From: Bog-756 sp963828385
GTDB taxonomy: Bacteria; Actinomycetota; Acidimicrobiia; Acidimicrobiales; RAAP-2
DNA: 64,000 nt
Assembly (NCBI GenBank): GCA_963828385.1
Contig: CAWHEF010000002.1
Location: 248,001 to 312,000, forward strand
Direction of reading: 5' to 3'
Position 1 is the stretch's first letter, and each line of letters begins with the position of its first letter. The notes below the pieces were generated by a model that saw only the letters and a program-made list of their open reading frames with translations, ran no database searches and was not told the DNA's origin. This document shows, piece by piece, positions 54,268-63,383 of the stretch. The translations under genes were made by a program, and so were the position numbers.

Positions 54268-55421
54268 AGGACCGGTCGACGTGGCGGTCGTCGGAGGCGG
54301 CATCGTCGGATCGTCGCTCGCCTACGATCTGGTGAAGGCAGGGGCAACGGTTGCCCTGGTCGACCGGCACGACCGGAGTCGGGCTACCGACGCCGGGGCC
54401 GGGATCCTCTCCCCCGAGACCGGTTGGGAGGCCGATCCGCTCCGGTACGCATTCGCCGAGGCCGCTGCCGCCCACTACGAAGAGCTCGCTCGCCGCCTGG
54501 CCGAGGACGCCGCCGGCGACTGCGGGTTCTCGGTGACCGGGTCGCTGCTCGTTGCCCAGCGACCGGGCGACGACCCCGTCATGGACCAGCTGCTGGCGCT
54601 GGCCGCCGGCAGGAGCCCGGGGGCGCTCGAGGAGATCGACCCGGCCGATGCCGTCTCCCGTTTCCCCCCGCTCACATCGCCGCGTCGGGCTGTGCTCAAC
54701 CGGGCCGCCCGACGCGTCGACGGCCGAGTCCTCAACGCCGCGCTGCGACGTGGAGCGCTCCGCCACGGGCTCGAGATGATCGACAGCGGGGTCACCGGGC
54801 TCGGCGTCGATCGCTCGCGTTCGTTGGTGGTCGGAGTGGAGACCCGGGGCGGGTCGGTGCCGGCCGGGACCGTGGTGCTCGCCGCCGGAGCTTGGACCGC
54901 CTCGCTGGTCGCCCCATTAGGCGTCGAACTGCCCGTCTCCCCACTTAAGGGGCAGATCGTCCACCTGGCCATGCCTTCGACCGATACGGCGACGTGGCCC
55001 ATCGTCCAGCCGGTGCTCGGCTTTTATCTCGTTCCGTGGCCGGATGGAAGGGTGGTGTGCGGAGGAACCATGGAAGCCGACGCCGGGTTCGATGAGCGGC
55101 CGACTGCCGACGGGCTCCACCAGTTGCTGCGGGAGGCCCTTCTTGTCGCCCCCGGGCTGTCGGAGGCGTCCGTCGTCGAGACGCGCGGTCGGGTCGCGGC
55201 CGGTCACGCCGGACGGGCTTCCTGTGCTCGGTCGGGTTCCCGGGTGGTCGAACCTGGTGGTCGCCACCGGGCACGGGACCGAAGGGTTGCTGCTCGGTCC
55301 CTATTCGGCCTCGGTCGTGGCGTCGGAGCTCCTCGGACAGGCAACCAGCCGACGGGTCGGGCACGAGCAGTCGATCGCCGCCGTGCTCGAGCAGTGCTCA
55401 CCCGCAAGGTTCGCCGGCTGA
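54260..55421 (+). CDS. FAD-dependent ThiO/DAO-like oxidase (single-base frameshift)
   Basis: D-amino-acid-oxidase/glycine-oxidase fold. The FAD motif VAVVGGGIVGSSLAYDLVKAG is at the N-terminus, followed by AGAGILSPETGWEADPLR, SPLKGQIVHL and FYLVPWPDGRVVCGGTMEAD. After SVVETR near 55190 the frame shifts by one base, and the canonical tail VGSRPVTPDGLPVLG, then LVVATGHGTEGLLLGP, continues to 55421. An extra C in ACGCGCGG explains it. The intact protein would be about 386 residues. ThiO supplies dehydroglycine for thiamine, but no thi gene is near. Confidence 0.85.
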
Positions 55422-55600
55422 ACGAACCGCTGGTCCGGCACCGGGTACCGGGTCCCGGGGACCGGTCAGCGCCGGGTGCGAGCCGGGCGGTACGATCGCC
55501 ACGGAGATGCTGATCCGCACCGGGCGGTCGTGCGTGACCATCGAACGCAACCGTCGGGCACCTCGGCGGGCTCGGGTTCGCCGGGTCGAAAGGGGAACAC

Positions 55601-56764
55601 GTGCCGTACGCCGAAGGACGGACCTACTACGACGCCGACAGTCACATCATGGAGCTTCCCGAGTGGTTGGACGAGTTCGCCGACGCTCCGGTGAAAGAGC
55701 GGCTCCGACCCCTCCATCTCGGGGCGGCCGGGGCCCTCGCCGACCAGGCCATTGTGGAGGCCGAGCAGCGCAAGGGAGACGAGGGGGCCGCTCGCAGCCT
55801 GGAAGGCGCGCTCATGCGGGCCAAGGGCTGGAGCGCCCTCGGGGCGTTCGATCCCGTCGAGCGGAGCCGGGCGCTCGATCTTCTCGGCTTCGATCGCCAG
55901 CTCGTCTTCTCCACGTTCGCCTCCACCCAGTTCCTCGGGGACGACATGGACCTTCTCTACGGAGGCACGAGCGCCCACAACCGGGGGATGGTGGAGTTCT
56001 GCTCGGTCGACGAACGACTTGTCCCCGTGGCCAATGTCCCATGGGCGGACCCTGAGAGGACCGTCGCCGCCGTGATGGAGGCGATCGAGATGGGCTGCGG
56101 TGCCGTCCAGGTCCCGTCCCACCCCGGGCAAGGTCAGTCGCCGACCCATCCCGTCCACGATGGTGTCTGGGCGACGCTGGAGGACGCCGACGTTCCCTTC
56201 ATGGTGCACATCGGAGGAGGCGGAAGCACGATCCGCCGGGCGTTCCATGACAACGATCGGCCAGTCACCGATTTTCTCGGCGGTGGCGAGAACGTCCGGT
56301 CCAAGGACTACATGGCCATCCACCAACCGCCCGAGCAGTTCCTGTCGGCGCTGGTGCTGGACGGGATCCTCGAGAAGTTCCCCGGCCTGCGAGGGGGCTG
56401 CATCGAGCAGGGCGCGATGTGGGTCGTCCCCTGGCTCCGGCGGCTCGACATCGCCCAGGACACCTTCGCCCGAACCGAGCCGGGGTTGTCCGACCTCCCG
56501 CTCCGCGCCGCCGACTACGTCCACCGTCAGCTCTGGTTCACGCCGTTCCCCACCGAGCCCGTGGGGTGGATGATCGAGCAGTGCGGCGACGACCTCTTCC
56601 TCTTCTCGTCCGACTACCCCCACCCCGAAGGCGGCCGGGACCCGCTTGGCCACTTCGACGCCTCGCTCCGGGAGGCCACCGAGTTGGCGAGGGAGCAGTT
56701 CTACAGCGGGAACTTCGCCGACATGATGGGGAGCCGCCACATGGCCGGTGCCATCTCGGCGTAG
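55601..56764 (+). CDS. Amidohydrolase (amidohydrolase_2) family protein
   Basis: 387-residue TIM-barrel protein of the decarboxylase-type amidohydrolases: YYDADSHIMELPEWLDEF at the start, PFMVHIGGGGSTIR, FPGLRGGCIEQGAMWV, and SSDYPHPEGGRDPL near the end. The first motif has DSH instead of HxH, as in many actinobacterial members linked to aromatic or CoA-related metabolism. GTG 55601 is preceded by AAAGGGG. Confidence 0.87.
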   Translation: MPYAEGRTYYDADSHIMELPEWLDEFADAPVKERLRPLHLGAAGALADQAIVEAEQRKGDEGAARSLEGALMRAKGWSALGAFDPVERSRALDLLGFDRQLVFSTFASTQFLGDDMDLLYGGTSAHNRGMVEFCSVDERLVPVANVPWADPERTVAAVMEAIEMGCGAVQVPSHPGQGQSPTHPVHDGVWATLEDADVPFMVHIGGGGSTIRRAFHDNDRPVTDFLGGGENVRSKDYMAIHQPPEQFLSALVLDGILEKFPGLRGGCIEQGAMWVVPWLRRLDIAQDTFARTEPGLSDLPLRAADYVHRQLWFTPFPTEPVGWMIEQCGDDLFLFSSDYPHPEGGRDPLGHFDASLREATELAREQFYSGNFADMMGSRHMAGAISA

Positions 56765-56797
56765 CGGACACATCCGACCGGCGGTTGCCGGCCGGCG

Positions 56798-57556
56798 TCA
56801 GTCAGGACGCGGGGGACCCGCCGAGGTGTGGCGGGTTCCCGGTGGATCCACGGCGAAGGCGGCCGCCTGCTCCCACCCGTCCAGATAGACGAGCTCGTCC
56901 ATGGGCCGGCGCCGAACCGGTCCGTGGCGGCCCGCCGGCCGGCCGAAGGTGATGGCGCCGGCCACGACGGCGGTGTCGGGGATGCCGAGCAACGAGCGGA
57001 GCTCGGCGTCCACGAGCAGGTTCCAACTGGTCATGACCCCTCCGTATCCGAGGGCCCGGGCAGCGAGCAGCAGGTTCTGACATGCGGGGTAGATCGAGGC
57101 ACCGTCGACGAGGCTCGGCTGGCGACGTCGGATAAGGCAGGGGAGGACGAGGACGGGGACCGTGTCGAGGCCTGCGACGTAGGCGTCCATCGACCGGGCC
57201 ATGGCGGCTTTGGGCGATCCGGCGTCTGTCCCCGAGCCCCGGTCGTAACCGTCTGCTTTTCGCTTGGCGTCCCATGCCCTCCGGGCGCCCTCGGCCAGCA
57301 CCTTCTTGGCCTGGACCGCTCGGGGGCCGTCGGTGAGCACGAGGAACCGGAACGGCTGCCGATTGGAGCCGCTCGGGGCCCGGGTGGCGGCGAACAGGAT
57401 GTCGCGCAGCACCGGCTCGGGAACGGGCTCGTCGAGGTACCTGCGGATGGCACGCGTCGTGCAGATCCCCTGGAGGAGCCCCACCGTGTCGGCGGGCAAC
57501 GCCCGCTCCGGATCCGACCCAGTGTCCGTTGGGCTGGAGTTCGAGGCGGCAACCAT
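56798..57556 (-). CDS. Nitroreductase-family FMN oxidoreductase
   Basis: About 252 residues: TTRAIRRYLDEPVPEPVLR, AATRAPSGSNRQPFRFLVLT, ARALGYGGVMTSW, then IPDTAVVAGAITFGRPAG, the standard nitroreductase set for FMN binding. NAD(P)H-dependent reduction of quinones, nitro compounds or enones is typical. ATG 57556 gives a short flexible N-terminus. It is convergent with the amidohydrolase. Confidence 0.88.
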   Translation of the reverse strand: MVAASNSSPTDTGSDPERALPADTVGLLQGICTTRAIRRYLDEPVPEPVLRDILFAATRAPSGSNRQPFRFLVLTDGPRAVQAKKVLAEGARRAWDAKRKADGYDRGSGTDAGSPKAAMARSMDAYVAGLDTVPVLVLPCLIRRRQPSLVDGASIYPACQNLLLAARALGYGGVMTSWNLLVDAELRSLLGIPDTAVVAGAITFGRPAGRHGPVRRRPMDELVYLDGWEQAAAFAVDPPGTRHTSAGPPRPD

Positions 57557-57623
57557 GGGCTCGGCGTCAGCGTAGCCCGGGGTGCCTGGGCGAGCCTCCG
57601 TCGCTGTCAGGCCCTGGGCGCCG

Positions 57624-59198
57624 TCATCCCTTCGCCTTGCGCGCAGCCGGCGGCGGGGTGGTGCACCCCTGGCAGGACGGGGCGCCGGTGAAGATGGCCG
57701 GGATCGTGGGCGAGTCGGTGGGCGGGTTCGTCGGCAGCAAGACCGGGGCACGGGGAGACTGCGTGAAGTCGAAGTCCTCGGTCATGTTCCCGAGGATCGG
57801 CACGTCTTCGCGGACGGTCGGACGGGGGTCGGGGCGGCCGTCGGTCTTCGGGTTCAACCGCTCGCCTCCGAGGAAGTCGTCTTCGATGAACTTCAGGTAG
57901 GCGTCGCTGCTCAGGGTCTGGTGATCGATGTAGCCGGACTTGGCGTAGGGGGAGATGACGAGGGCGGGGACTCGGAGCCCGTACCCGTTCTGGTCCACCG
58001 CCGGAGGCGTCACATGGTCGTAGAAACCGCCCCAGTCGTCCCAGGCGAGGAAGATGGCGGTCGAGTCCCAGTCCGGGCTCTTCATGGCGGCGTTGACGAT
58101 CGATGTCACGTACGCCTGGCCCTGGTGGACGCTGGCAGGCGGGTGCTCGCTATCAGGGCCGGAGGGAGTGATCCAGCTCACCGCTGGCAACGCCCCGGCC
58201 TTGGCTGCGGAGAAGTACGAGTCGAGTGATTGGACATTGTGCACCTGGTGGTCGCGCTGGACGTCACCGAAGAGTGGCAGCGGGTTCCAGATGCCGGGAG
58301 TACGGGCGGACTGCGGCTGCGGGGCGCATGTCTCGGCAGAGTCGTTGTCGCAGTCGGGCTGCGTCCCCGTCTGGACGTAGTAGGCCCAGGAGACGTGGCG
58401 GGCGTAGAGCAACCAGGTGACGTCGGTCCATGCCAGATCGATCGACGTCTGGCCGGTCGTCAGCTCCTGCTGCACTGCCTGCTGCATCTGCTGGACCCCG
58501 TAGGGCCCGACGATGTCGTTGACGCAGCTCGACGGCGACCTGTTCGCACACTTGGCCGACCACGCCGAGACCATGTACAGGTGGTCGGGCAGCGACCACG
58601 ACTTGACCGGTTCGAACATGTGGTCGTCGAGGGCGAAGTCCTTGGCGTAGGTCCAGTAGTTCGGGATCTCGGCGTCGGTGTGGTAGCCCATGACATCGGG
58701 CGTAGCCGTGGTCTGGCACGCAGGATCGTCGGCCACCTTGCAGGTCTTGCGGGCGCCTTGCTGCTCCTTGATGAACCCGTCCATCTTGCCGCCGTCGACG
58801 TCGGCGACGGCGTTGGCCTCCCCGTGGGGACCGCCGCCGTTGACGTCAGCGTTGTCGTGATAGGGGCTCGTGCACCCTCCGCCCGCCGGGTCGGGGACGC
58901 AGACCGTGGGGGATCCGTTGCTCATCGGGATGCCGTCCGCGCCGGGGTAGGTCCCGAAGTACGAATCGAAGGACCGGTTCTCCTGCATGACCACGATCAC
59001 GTGCTTGATCTTGTGGATGCCCGACGGCACGACGTAGGTGCCCTGGGACCCTCCGCTCACCCGTTCGACCGAGCTCGACGATGTGGCTTGGGATCCGGAC
59101 GAGGCGGACGACCCACACGCCGTAAGCGTCGAGGCCACCAACGCCCCGGCCACGGCCAATCCGAGCTTGGACCGAGTCCTAACCCTGCTCCATCGCAC
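57624..59198 (-). CDS. Lipoprotein phosphoesterase (phospholipase C / acid phosphatase AcpA-like)
   Basis: 524 residues with a lipoprotein signal (lipobox STLTAC, Cys28). The phosphoesterase domain opens HVIVVMQENRSFDSYFGTYP with the metal/nucleophile segment, then DGFIKEQQGA, LPDHLYMVSAWSA, AVSWITPSGPDSEHPPAS, AIFLAWDDWGGFYDHVTPP and RVPALVISPYAK. Relatives include PlcC-type phospholipases and AcpA. It is surface-exposed and hydrolyses phosphoesters. The divergent 297-bp gap separates it from the WxL locus and holds only promoters as far as I can see. Confidence 0.9.
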   Translation of the reverse strand: MRWSRVRTRSKLGLAVAGALVASTLTACGSSASSGSQATSSSSVERVSGGSQGTYVVPSGIHKIKHVIVVMQENRSFDSYFGTYPGADGIPMSNGSPTVCVPDPAGGGCTSPYHDNADVNGGGPHGEANAVADVDGGKMDGFIKEQQGARKTCKVADDPACQTTATPDVMGYHTDAEIPNYWTYAKDFALDDHMFEPVKSWSLPDHLYMVSAWSAKCANRSPSSCVNDIVGPYGVQQMQQAVQQELTTGQTSIDLAWTDVTWLLYARHVSWAYYVQTGTQPDCDNDSAETCAPQPQSARTPGIWNPLPLFGDVQRDHQVHNVQSLDSYFSAAKAGALPAVSWITPSGPDSEHPPASVHQGQAYVTSIVNAAMKSPDWDSTAIFLAWDDWGGFYDHVTPPAVDQNGYGLRVPALVISPYAKSGYIDHQTLSSDAYLKFIEDDFLGGERLNPKTDGRPDPRPTVREDVPILGNMTEDFDFTQSPRAPVLLPTNPPTDSPTIPAIFTGAPSCQGCTTPPPAARKAKG

Positions 59199-59495
59199 GC
59201 CGTATCTTCACATGTGAAGGTGATGGTTGTGTGAGCAATTCGTGAGCCGGCAGTGACCCGGAGGGCCGTGCCGCCCGAAGCAGCGTCTAGCTGCAGATGC
59301 GGCATTGGCGGGCGAGCTGGTGCGTCCGCCCGTCTTCTCGAAACTCAGCAGGACGGGGAGTGCTGCCGTTGGAGAGGGCAATGCCGTCGCCCACGGGTGC
59401 CAATCCCCCATTCGAACCTTGGAACACCTTAAGGTAGTGCATTCGTGTGTCGATAGGGACAGTAAGAGTTGTGCCGTACATAGGAAAGGCCCCGG

Positions 59496-60176
59496 GTGCA
59501 CACCATGCGATTCATTCGATTGGCCGCTGCGTTTTCCGCAGCGCTGTCTCTGATCGCAGGCCTGACGTGTGCATCAGCGGTGCTGACCTCCGGCGCAGCC
59601 GGTGCTGCCGCATGCGGTACTCCAGTTCCAGCGGGATCGAGCTGCACGGCCACGGGGACCCTCACCGTGAATGCAGGCACGCTCACGCTGACGTCGCCGG
59701 GCTCGTTGAACTGGGCCGCGACCCTCAACGGGACCAACCAGAGCGTCGTCGATGTGACCCCTGCGGACCAGCAGCTCACCGTCAACGACGCCACGGGTAC
59801 CGGGGCCGGCTGGCACGTGACCACCTCGGCGACGACATTCACCAACGGGACCCACACCCTCGCCAACAGCGGAACGTTCCTGACCACGGGCAGCCTCACC
59901 TCTGCCTCGGCCACGACGAGCCCGACTGCTACCTGTGTCGCGACATGTACCCTGCCGACCAATACCACGACCTACCCTGTGGCGATCACCACAGCGCCCG
60001 TCACACCGTCCTCCTTCACGATCTACGACACTGCTCTGGGTACGGGCCTCGGCCAGATCACCCTCGGCGGGAGCACCAATCCGAATCCCTTCGGATGGTG
60101 GGTCAACGTTCCCTCCAACGCCTTCGCCGGTGCCTACACATCGACCGTGACGATGGCCATCGTCTCGGCGCCGTGA
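59496..60176 (+). CDS. Secreted WxL-domain-like surface protein
   Basis: 226 residues with a signal peptide (residues 5-38). The body is Thr/Ala-rich and ends NPNPFGWWVNVPSNAFAGAY plus TSTVTMAIVSAP. This C-terminal layout (Trp-rich turn, V-P-x-x-x-x-AGxYTSTVT strand, terminal AP) is that of WxL domains, which attach Firmicute surface proteins to peptidoglycan. The proximal Trp motif is SLNWAATL. Start is GTG 59496 or ATG 59505. The last 476 bp recur almost unchanged at the end of the next gene. Confidence 0.75.
   Translation: MHTMRFIRLAAAFSAALSLIAGLTCASAVLTSGAAGAAACGTPVPAGSSCTATGTLTVNAGTLTLTSPGSLNWAATLNGTNQSVVDVTPADQQLTVNDATGTGAGWHVTTSATTFTNGTHTLANSGTFLTTGSLTSASATTSPTATCVATCTLPTNTTTYPVAITTAPVTPSSFTIYDTALGTGLGQITLGGSTNPNPFGWWVNVPSNAFAGAYTSTVTMAIVSAP
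59701..60176 (+). repeat. Duplicated WxL-like module, copy 1
   Basis: 476 bp that align with 61825-62300 at a constant offset of 2,124 bases, with no indels and only scattered substitutions. Confidence 0.9.
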
Positions 60177-60254
60177 GGATCGGGCTGCCCAACGTCTCAT
60201 CCGCTAATCGCCGGAAGCAGGATCGGCTTCGAATGGACGTTCTCATGAGGGGGC

Positions 60255-62300
60255 GTGCGGCAAAGGGGCTTGCGCACCTCCGCTCTAGCGCGTAGGTCGT
60301 CCAACGTCGTGAGCGAGACCGCGGAGCGGCACTCGAACGTCCGTCGATGCACCCGGGGCCCGTCCCGAGGAGTGGGTCTTCCGAGAGGTACAGCCGCGTT
60401 TGTGATCGTCGTCCTCGCCGTCATCTCCGGAGCGGTGCTTCCGGCTGCGGTGACCGGAGCCGATTCAACTATGACATCGACAACCTCCTCGACCATGGCG
60501 GCAACGACCACGACCACGACCACGACCACGACGCCGGCGCCGACGACGCCGACGACCAGCCCCACGGCGACGACTCCGGCTTCGACCACGACTACGACCG
60601 CGACAGCCTCACCCGGAGGCGACGCTCCTCATCTTGGTGTCATTCAGGACGCTGCTCTCTCCGGTCCCACCTGGACTGCGTCGAAGACGACCACCGGCAC
60701 GACCGGCGTCAGCTACAGCTACGGCTTCACCACCGCATCGACGTCGTTGCTCAACTCGGTGACGATGAGCGTTCCCTCGGGGACGGCGGGAGCGCCCACC
60801 GTGGGAACGGTGACACCGGCCACTGTGGCCATCGGCGGATCCGTGAGCCTTACCGGCACCACGCTGACCTATGCGTTCTCCTCTGCACTGATCACAGCGG
60901 GAACCGCTATTTCGATCCAGGTCAACGGACTGACCAACACGGCGACAGCCGGCGCCTACACCTCGACGATCACGACGAAGAACGGAGCGTCCGTGATCGA
61001 TTCGGGCACGACCTCGAGTGTCACGTTCACCGTCACCGCCCTCACCGCTCCCACCTGGTCGGCGTCGAAGACGACCACCGGCACCGCCGGCGTCAGCTAC
61101 ACCTACAGCTTCACCACCTCTTCGACCTCCTCGCTCAACTCGGTGACGATGACCGTACCTTCGGGAACAGCCGGAACTCCGACCGTGGGCGCCGTGACTC
61201 CCGGTGGCGTGGCCGTCGGAGGAGCCGTGAGCCTCGCCGGCACCACTCTGACCTATTCGTTCACGTCTGCGTCGATCCCTGCCGGAATCGCTGTCTCCAT
61301 CCAGGTCAACGGACTGACGAACACGACGACCGCCGGAACCTACACCTCGACGACCGCCACCAAGAACGGGGCCACCATCGTTTCCTCCGGCACGACGCCG
61401 GGCGTGACGTTCACGGCCACCGCCCTCACCGCTCCCACCTGGACTGCGTCGAAGTCGACCACCGGCGCTACCGGCGTCAGCTACAGCTACGGCTTCACCA
61501 CCGCGTCGTCGTCGTTGCTCAACTCGGTGACGATGAGCGTTCCCTCGGGGACGGCGGGAGCGCCCACCGTGGGAACGGTGACACCGGCCACTGTGGCCAT
61601 CGGCGGATCCGTAAGCCTTACCGGCACCACCCTGACCTATTCGTTCACCTCTGTCCTGGTCACCTCTGGCACCGCCGTCTCGATCCAGGTCAACGGGCTG
61701 ACCAACACGACGACCGTCGGCACCTACACCTCGGAGGTCGCCGCCAAGAACGGCACCACCTTCATCGCCTCGGGCACGACGCCGGGCGTGACCTTCACCG
61801 GCACGCTCAGTATGACCTCGCCGCGCTCGTTGAGCTGGGCTGCGACCCTTACCGGGACGAACCAGAGCGTCGTCGATCTAACCCCTGGGGACCAGCAGCT
61901 CACCGTCAACGACGCCACGGGTACTGGGGCCGGCTGGCACGTGACCATCTCGGCGACGACATTCACCAATGGGACCCGCACCCTCGCCAACAGCGGAACG
62001 TTCCTGACCACGGGCAGCCTCACCTCGGCCTCGGCCACGACGAGCCCGACTGCTACCTGTGTCGCGACATGCACCCTGCCGACCGATACCACGACCTACC
62101 CTGTGGCGATCACCACCGCTCCCGTCACACCGTCGACCTTCACCATCTTCGACACCGCTGCCGGTACGGGCCTCGGCCAGATCATCCTCGGCGGGAGCAC
62201 CCATCCGAATCCCTTCGGATGGTGGGTCAACGTTCCCTCAAATGCCTACGCCGGTGCCTACACCTCGACCGTGACGATGGCCATCGTCTCGGCGCCATGA
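60255..62300 (+). CDS. Secreted WxL-like surface protein with three 128-residue repeats
   Basis: Up to 681 residues. After a TM/signal segment (GTAAFVIVVLAVISGAVLPA) comes a Thr-rich stalk of about 50 residues. Three tandem 128-residue all-beta repeats follow, each starting PTWxASKxTTGxxGVSYxYxF and containing SVTMxVPSGTAGxPTVGxVTP. The C-terminal WxL-like module is nearly identical to that of the preceding protein. It looks like a filamentous, wall-bound adhesin or structural protein. GTG 60255 is the longest start, and GTG 60309 is equally possible. The ATGA overlap with the next gene couples them. Confidence 0.75.
   Translation: MRQRGLRTSALARRSSNVVSETAERHSNVRRCTRGPSRGVGLPRGTAAFVIVVLAVISGAVLPAAVTGADSTMTSTTSSTMAATTTTTTTTTTPAPTTPTTSPTATTPASTTTTTATASPGGDAPHLGVIQDAALSGPTWTASKTTTGTTGVSYSYGFTTASTSLLNSVTMSVPSGTAGAPTVGTVTPATVAIGGSVSLTGTTLTYAFSSALITAGTAISIQVNGLTNTATAGAYTSTITTKNGASVIDSGTTSSVTFTVTALTAPTWSASKTTTGTAGVSYTYSFTTSSTSSLNSVTMTVPSGTAGTPTVGAVTPGGVAVGGAVSLAGTTLTYSFTSASIPAGIAVSIQVNGLTNTTTAGTYTSTTATKNGATIVSSGTTPGVTFTATALTAPTWTASKSTTGATGVSYSYGFTTASSSLLNSVTMSVPSGTAGAPTVGTVTPATVAIGGSVSLTGTTLTYSFTSVLVTSGTAVSIQVNGLTNTTTVGTYTSEVAAKNGTTFIASGTTPGVTFTGTLSMTSPRSLSWAATLTGTNQSVVDLTPGDQQLTVNDATGTGAGWHVTISATTFTNGTRTLANSGTFLTTGSLTSASATTSPTATCVATCTLPTDTTTYPVAITTAPVTPSTFTIFDTAAGTGLGQIILGGSTHPNPFGWWVNVPSNAYAGAYTSTVTMAIVSAP
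60666..61817 (+). repeat. 384-bp tandem repeat, three units
   Basis: Units start at 60666, 61050 and 61434, exactly 384 bp apart, each coding one 128-residue beta domain. Units 1 and 3 share long identical stretches and unit 2 is more diverged. Confidence 0.92.
61825..62300 (+). repeat. Duplicated WxL-like module, copy 2
   Basis: Second copy of the 476-bp module at 59701-60176, ending at the stop codon in both genes. Confidence 0.9.
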
Positions 62301-63376
62301 GCAATCAAGGGCCTCGCCATCGATCGTTCGTACGCCGGAGGGGATCGTGCTGTGTCGCGGCCATTGCCCTATCGATGGTGGCGCTCGCCGTCCAGCCGTC
62401 GAGCGCCGGCGCGATCTCGCTGGGTGGTTCGACGCCCATCGGGGTAAGCCCCCCACCCTTGCAGAACGGGCAAGCTCCGCCATACTTCGAGTTCACTCTC
62501 GGGCCCGGTGACACCTCGAGCTCCAACGTGATCATCAGCAACGAAGGAACCAGAAGCGAGACACTCAAGCTCAGTGGATCAACCGGCATCACCTCCCCCA
62601 ACTCGGGAAGCGCGTTCGAGGGATCGTTCGACAAGTGCGTCGGAGTCGGATGCTGGGTGTCCGGCTTGCCGCCGAAGATCACGCTCCAGCCGGGCGCTCG
62701 TGAAACGGTTCCATTCACGGTGAGCGTCCCCTCCGCCACCGGTCCCCGGCAGTACCTGGCCGGCATCACCGTCGAACCAAATACCCCCTCACCCCGGGTC
62801 ACCGTCGGGTCGAACGGCAAGGCATCGGCCAGCGCCGTGATCGTGGACCAGGTCACCGTCGGTGTGGCGGTCACGGTCGGCTCGATCTCGGCGCTGACGA
62901 CGAGGCTTCAGATATCCGGTGTCACGGGCGGAGCCGTAGGGTCTGCGCCCCGCATGTACGTGAAGGTACGGAACTCCGGCCAGACCTTTGCCAAGGCGGC
63001 CGGGACGGCGAGCTGTGCTCTGACCGGAAGACAGGTGTCATACGCAATCTCGTCCGACACGGTTCTTCCCGGCGACAGCGCTCTCCTCCCCGTCAACGCT
63101 CCCGGGCTCGAGCCCGGTGCCGCAGTGCCGTGCCACGTCCAGCTCTCCTACGACCCGACCTCGAGGGCCGAGTGGACGGGTAAGGTCGTTCTTCCGACGA
63201 CGCCGCCCACGACGGTTGTCCGCACCGGGCTCGGTACCTATTCGTCCGTCTCCACCGGGATGCCTGCCTGGGCCATCGCTCTGATCGTCATCGGCGCCCT
63301 CATTGTTGTAGCCCTGGGTGTCATCACGATGCTGCTCCTCCGCCGGCGGGAAGCACACGGCAACCCGAGCGGCTGA
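62297..63376 (+). CDS. DUF916-like (WxL-interacting) single-TM surface protein
   Basis: 359 residues: signal peptide (residues 16-40), two beta-sandwich regions, and a C-terminal TM helix (AWAIALIVIGALIVVALGVITM) ending with RRREAHGNPSG on the inside. FEFTLGPGDTSSSNVIISNEG and GARETVPFTVSVPSATGPRQ plus YLAGITVEPN fit the DUF916/WxLIP architecture, in which an N-terminal Ig-like domain of this kind precedes a C-terminal anchor. ATG 62297 overlaps the WxL gene stop (ATGA). In Firmicutes such proteins pair with WxL proteins in surface complexes. Confidence 0.75.
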   Translation: MSNQGPRHRSFVRRRGSCCVAAIALSMVALAVQPSSAGAISLGGSTPIGVSPPPLQNGQAPPYFEFTLGPGDTSSSNVIISNEGTRSETLKLSGSTGITSPNSGSAFEGSFDKCVGVGCWVSGLPPKITLQPGARETVPFTVSVPSATGPRQYLAGITVEPNTPSPRVTVGSNGKASASAVIVDQVTVGVAVTVGSISALTTRLQISGVTGGAVGSAPRMYVKVRNSGQTFAKAAGTASCALTGRQVSYAISSDTVLPGDSALLPVNAPGLEPGAAVPCHVQLSYDPTSRAEWTGKVVLPTTPPTTVVRTGLGTYSSVSTGMPAWAIALIVIGALIVVALGVITMLLLRRREAHGNPSG

Positions 63377-63383
63377 AACAGCG

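Noticed and set aside
60666..61817. CRISPR-like or VNTR array
   Set aside because: The repeats are 384 bp, contiguous, without spacers, and encode protein domains.
60347..62296. Long open frame rich in His/Asp/Arg across the repeat-bearing WxL gene
   Set aside because: It is the shifted frame of the Thr-rich gene. Repetitive codons keep it open. The signal peptide, stalk and WxL module are in the other frame. Only the part after 62297 is a real gene (DUF916-like).
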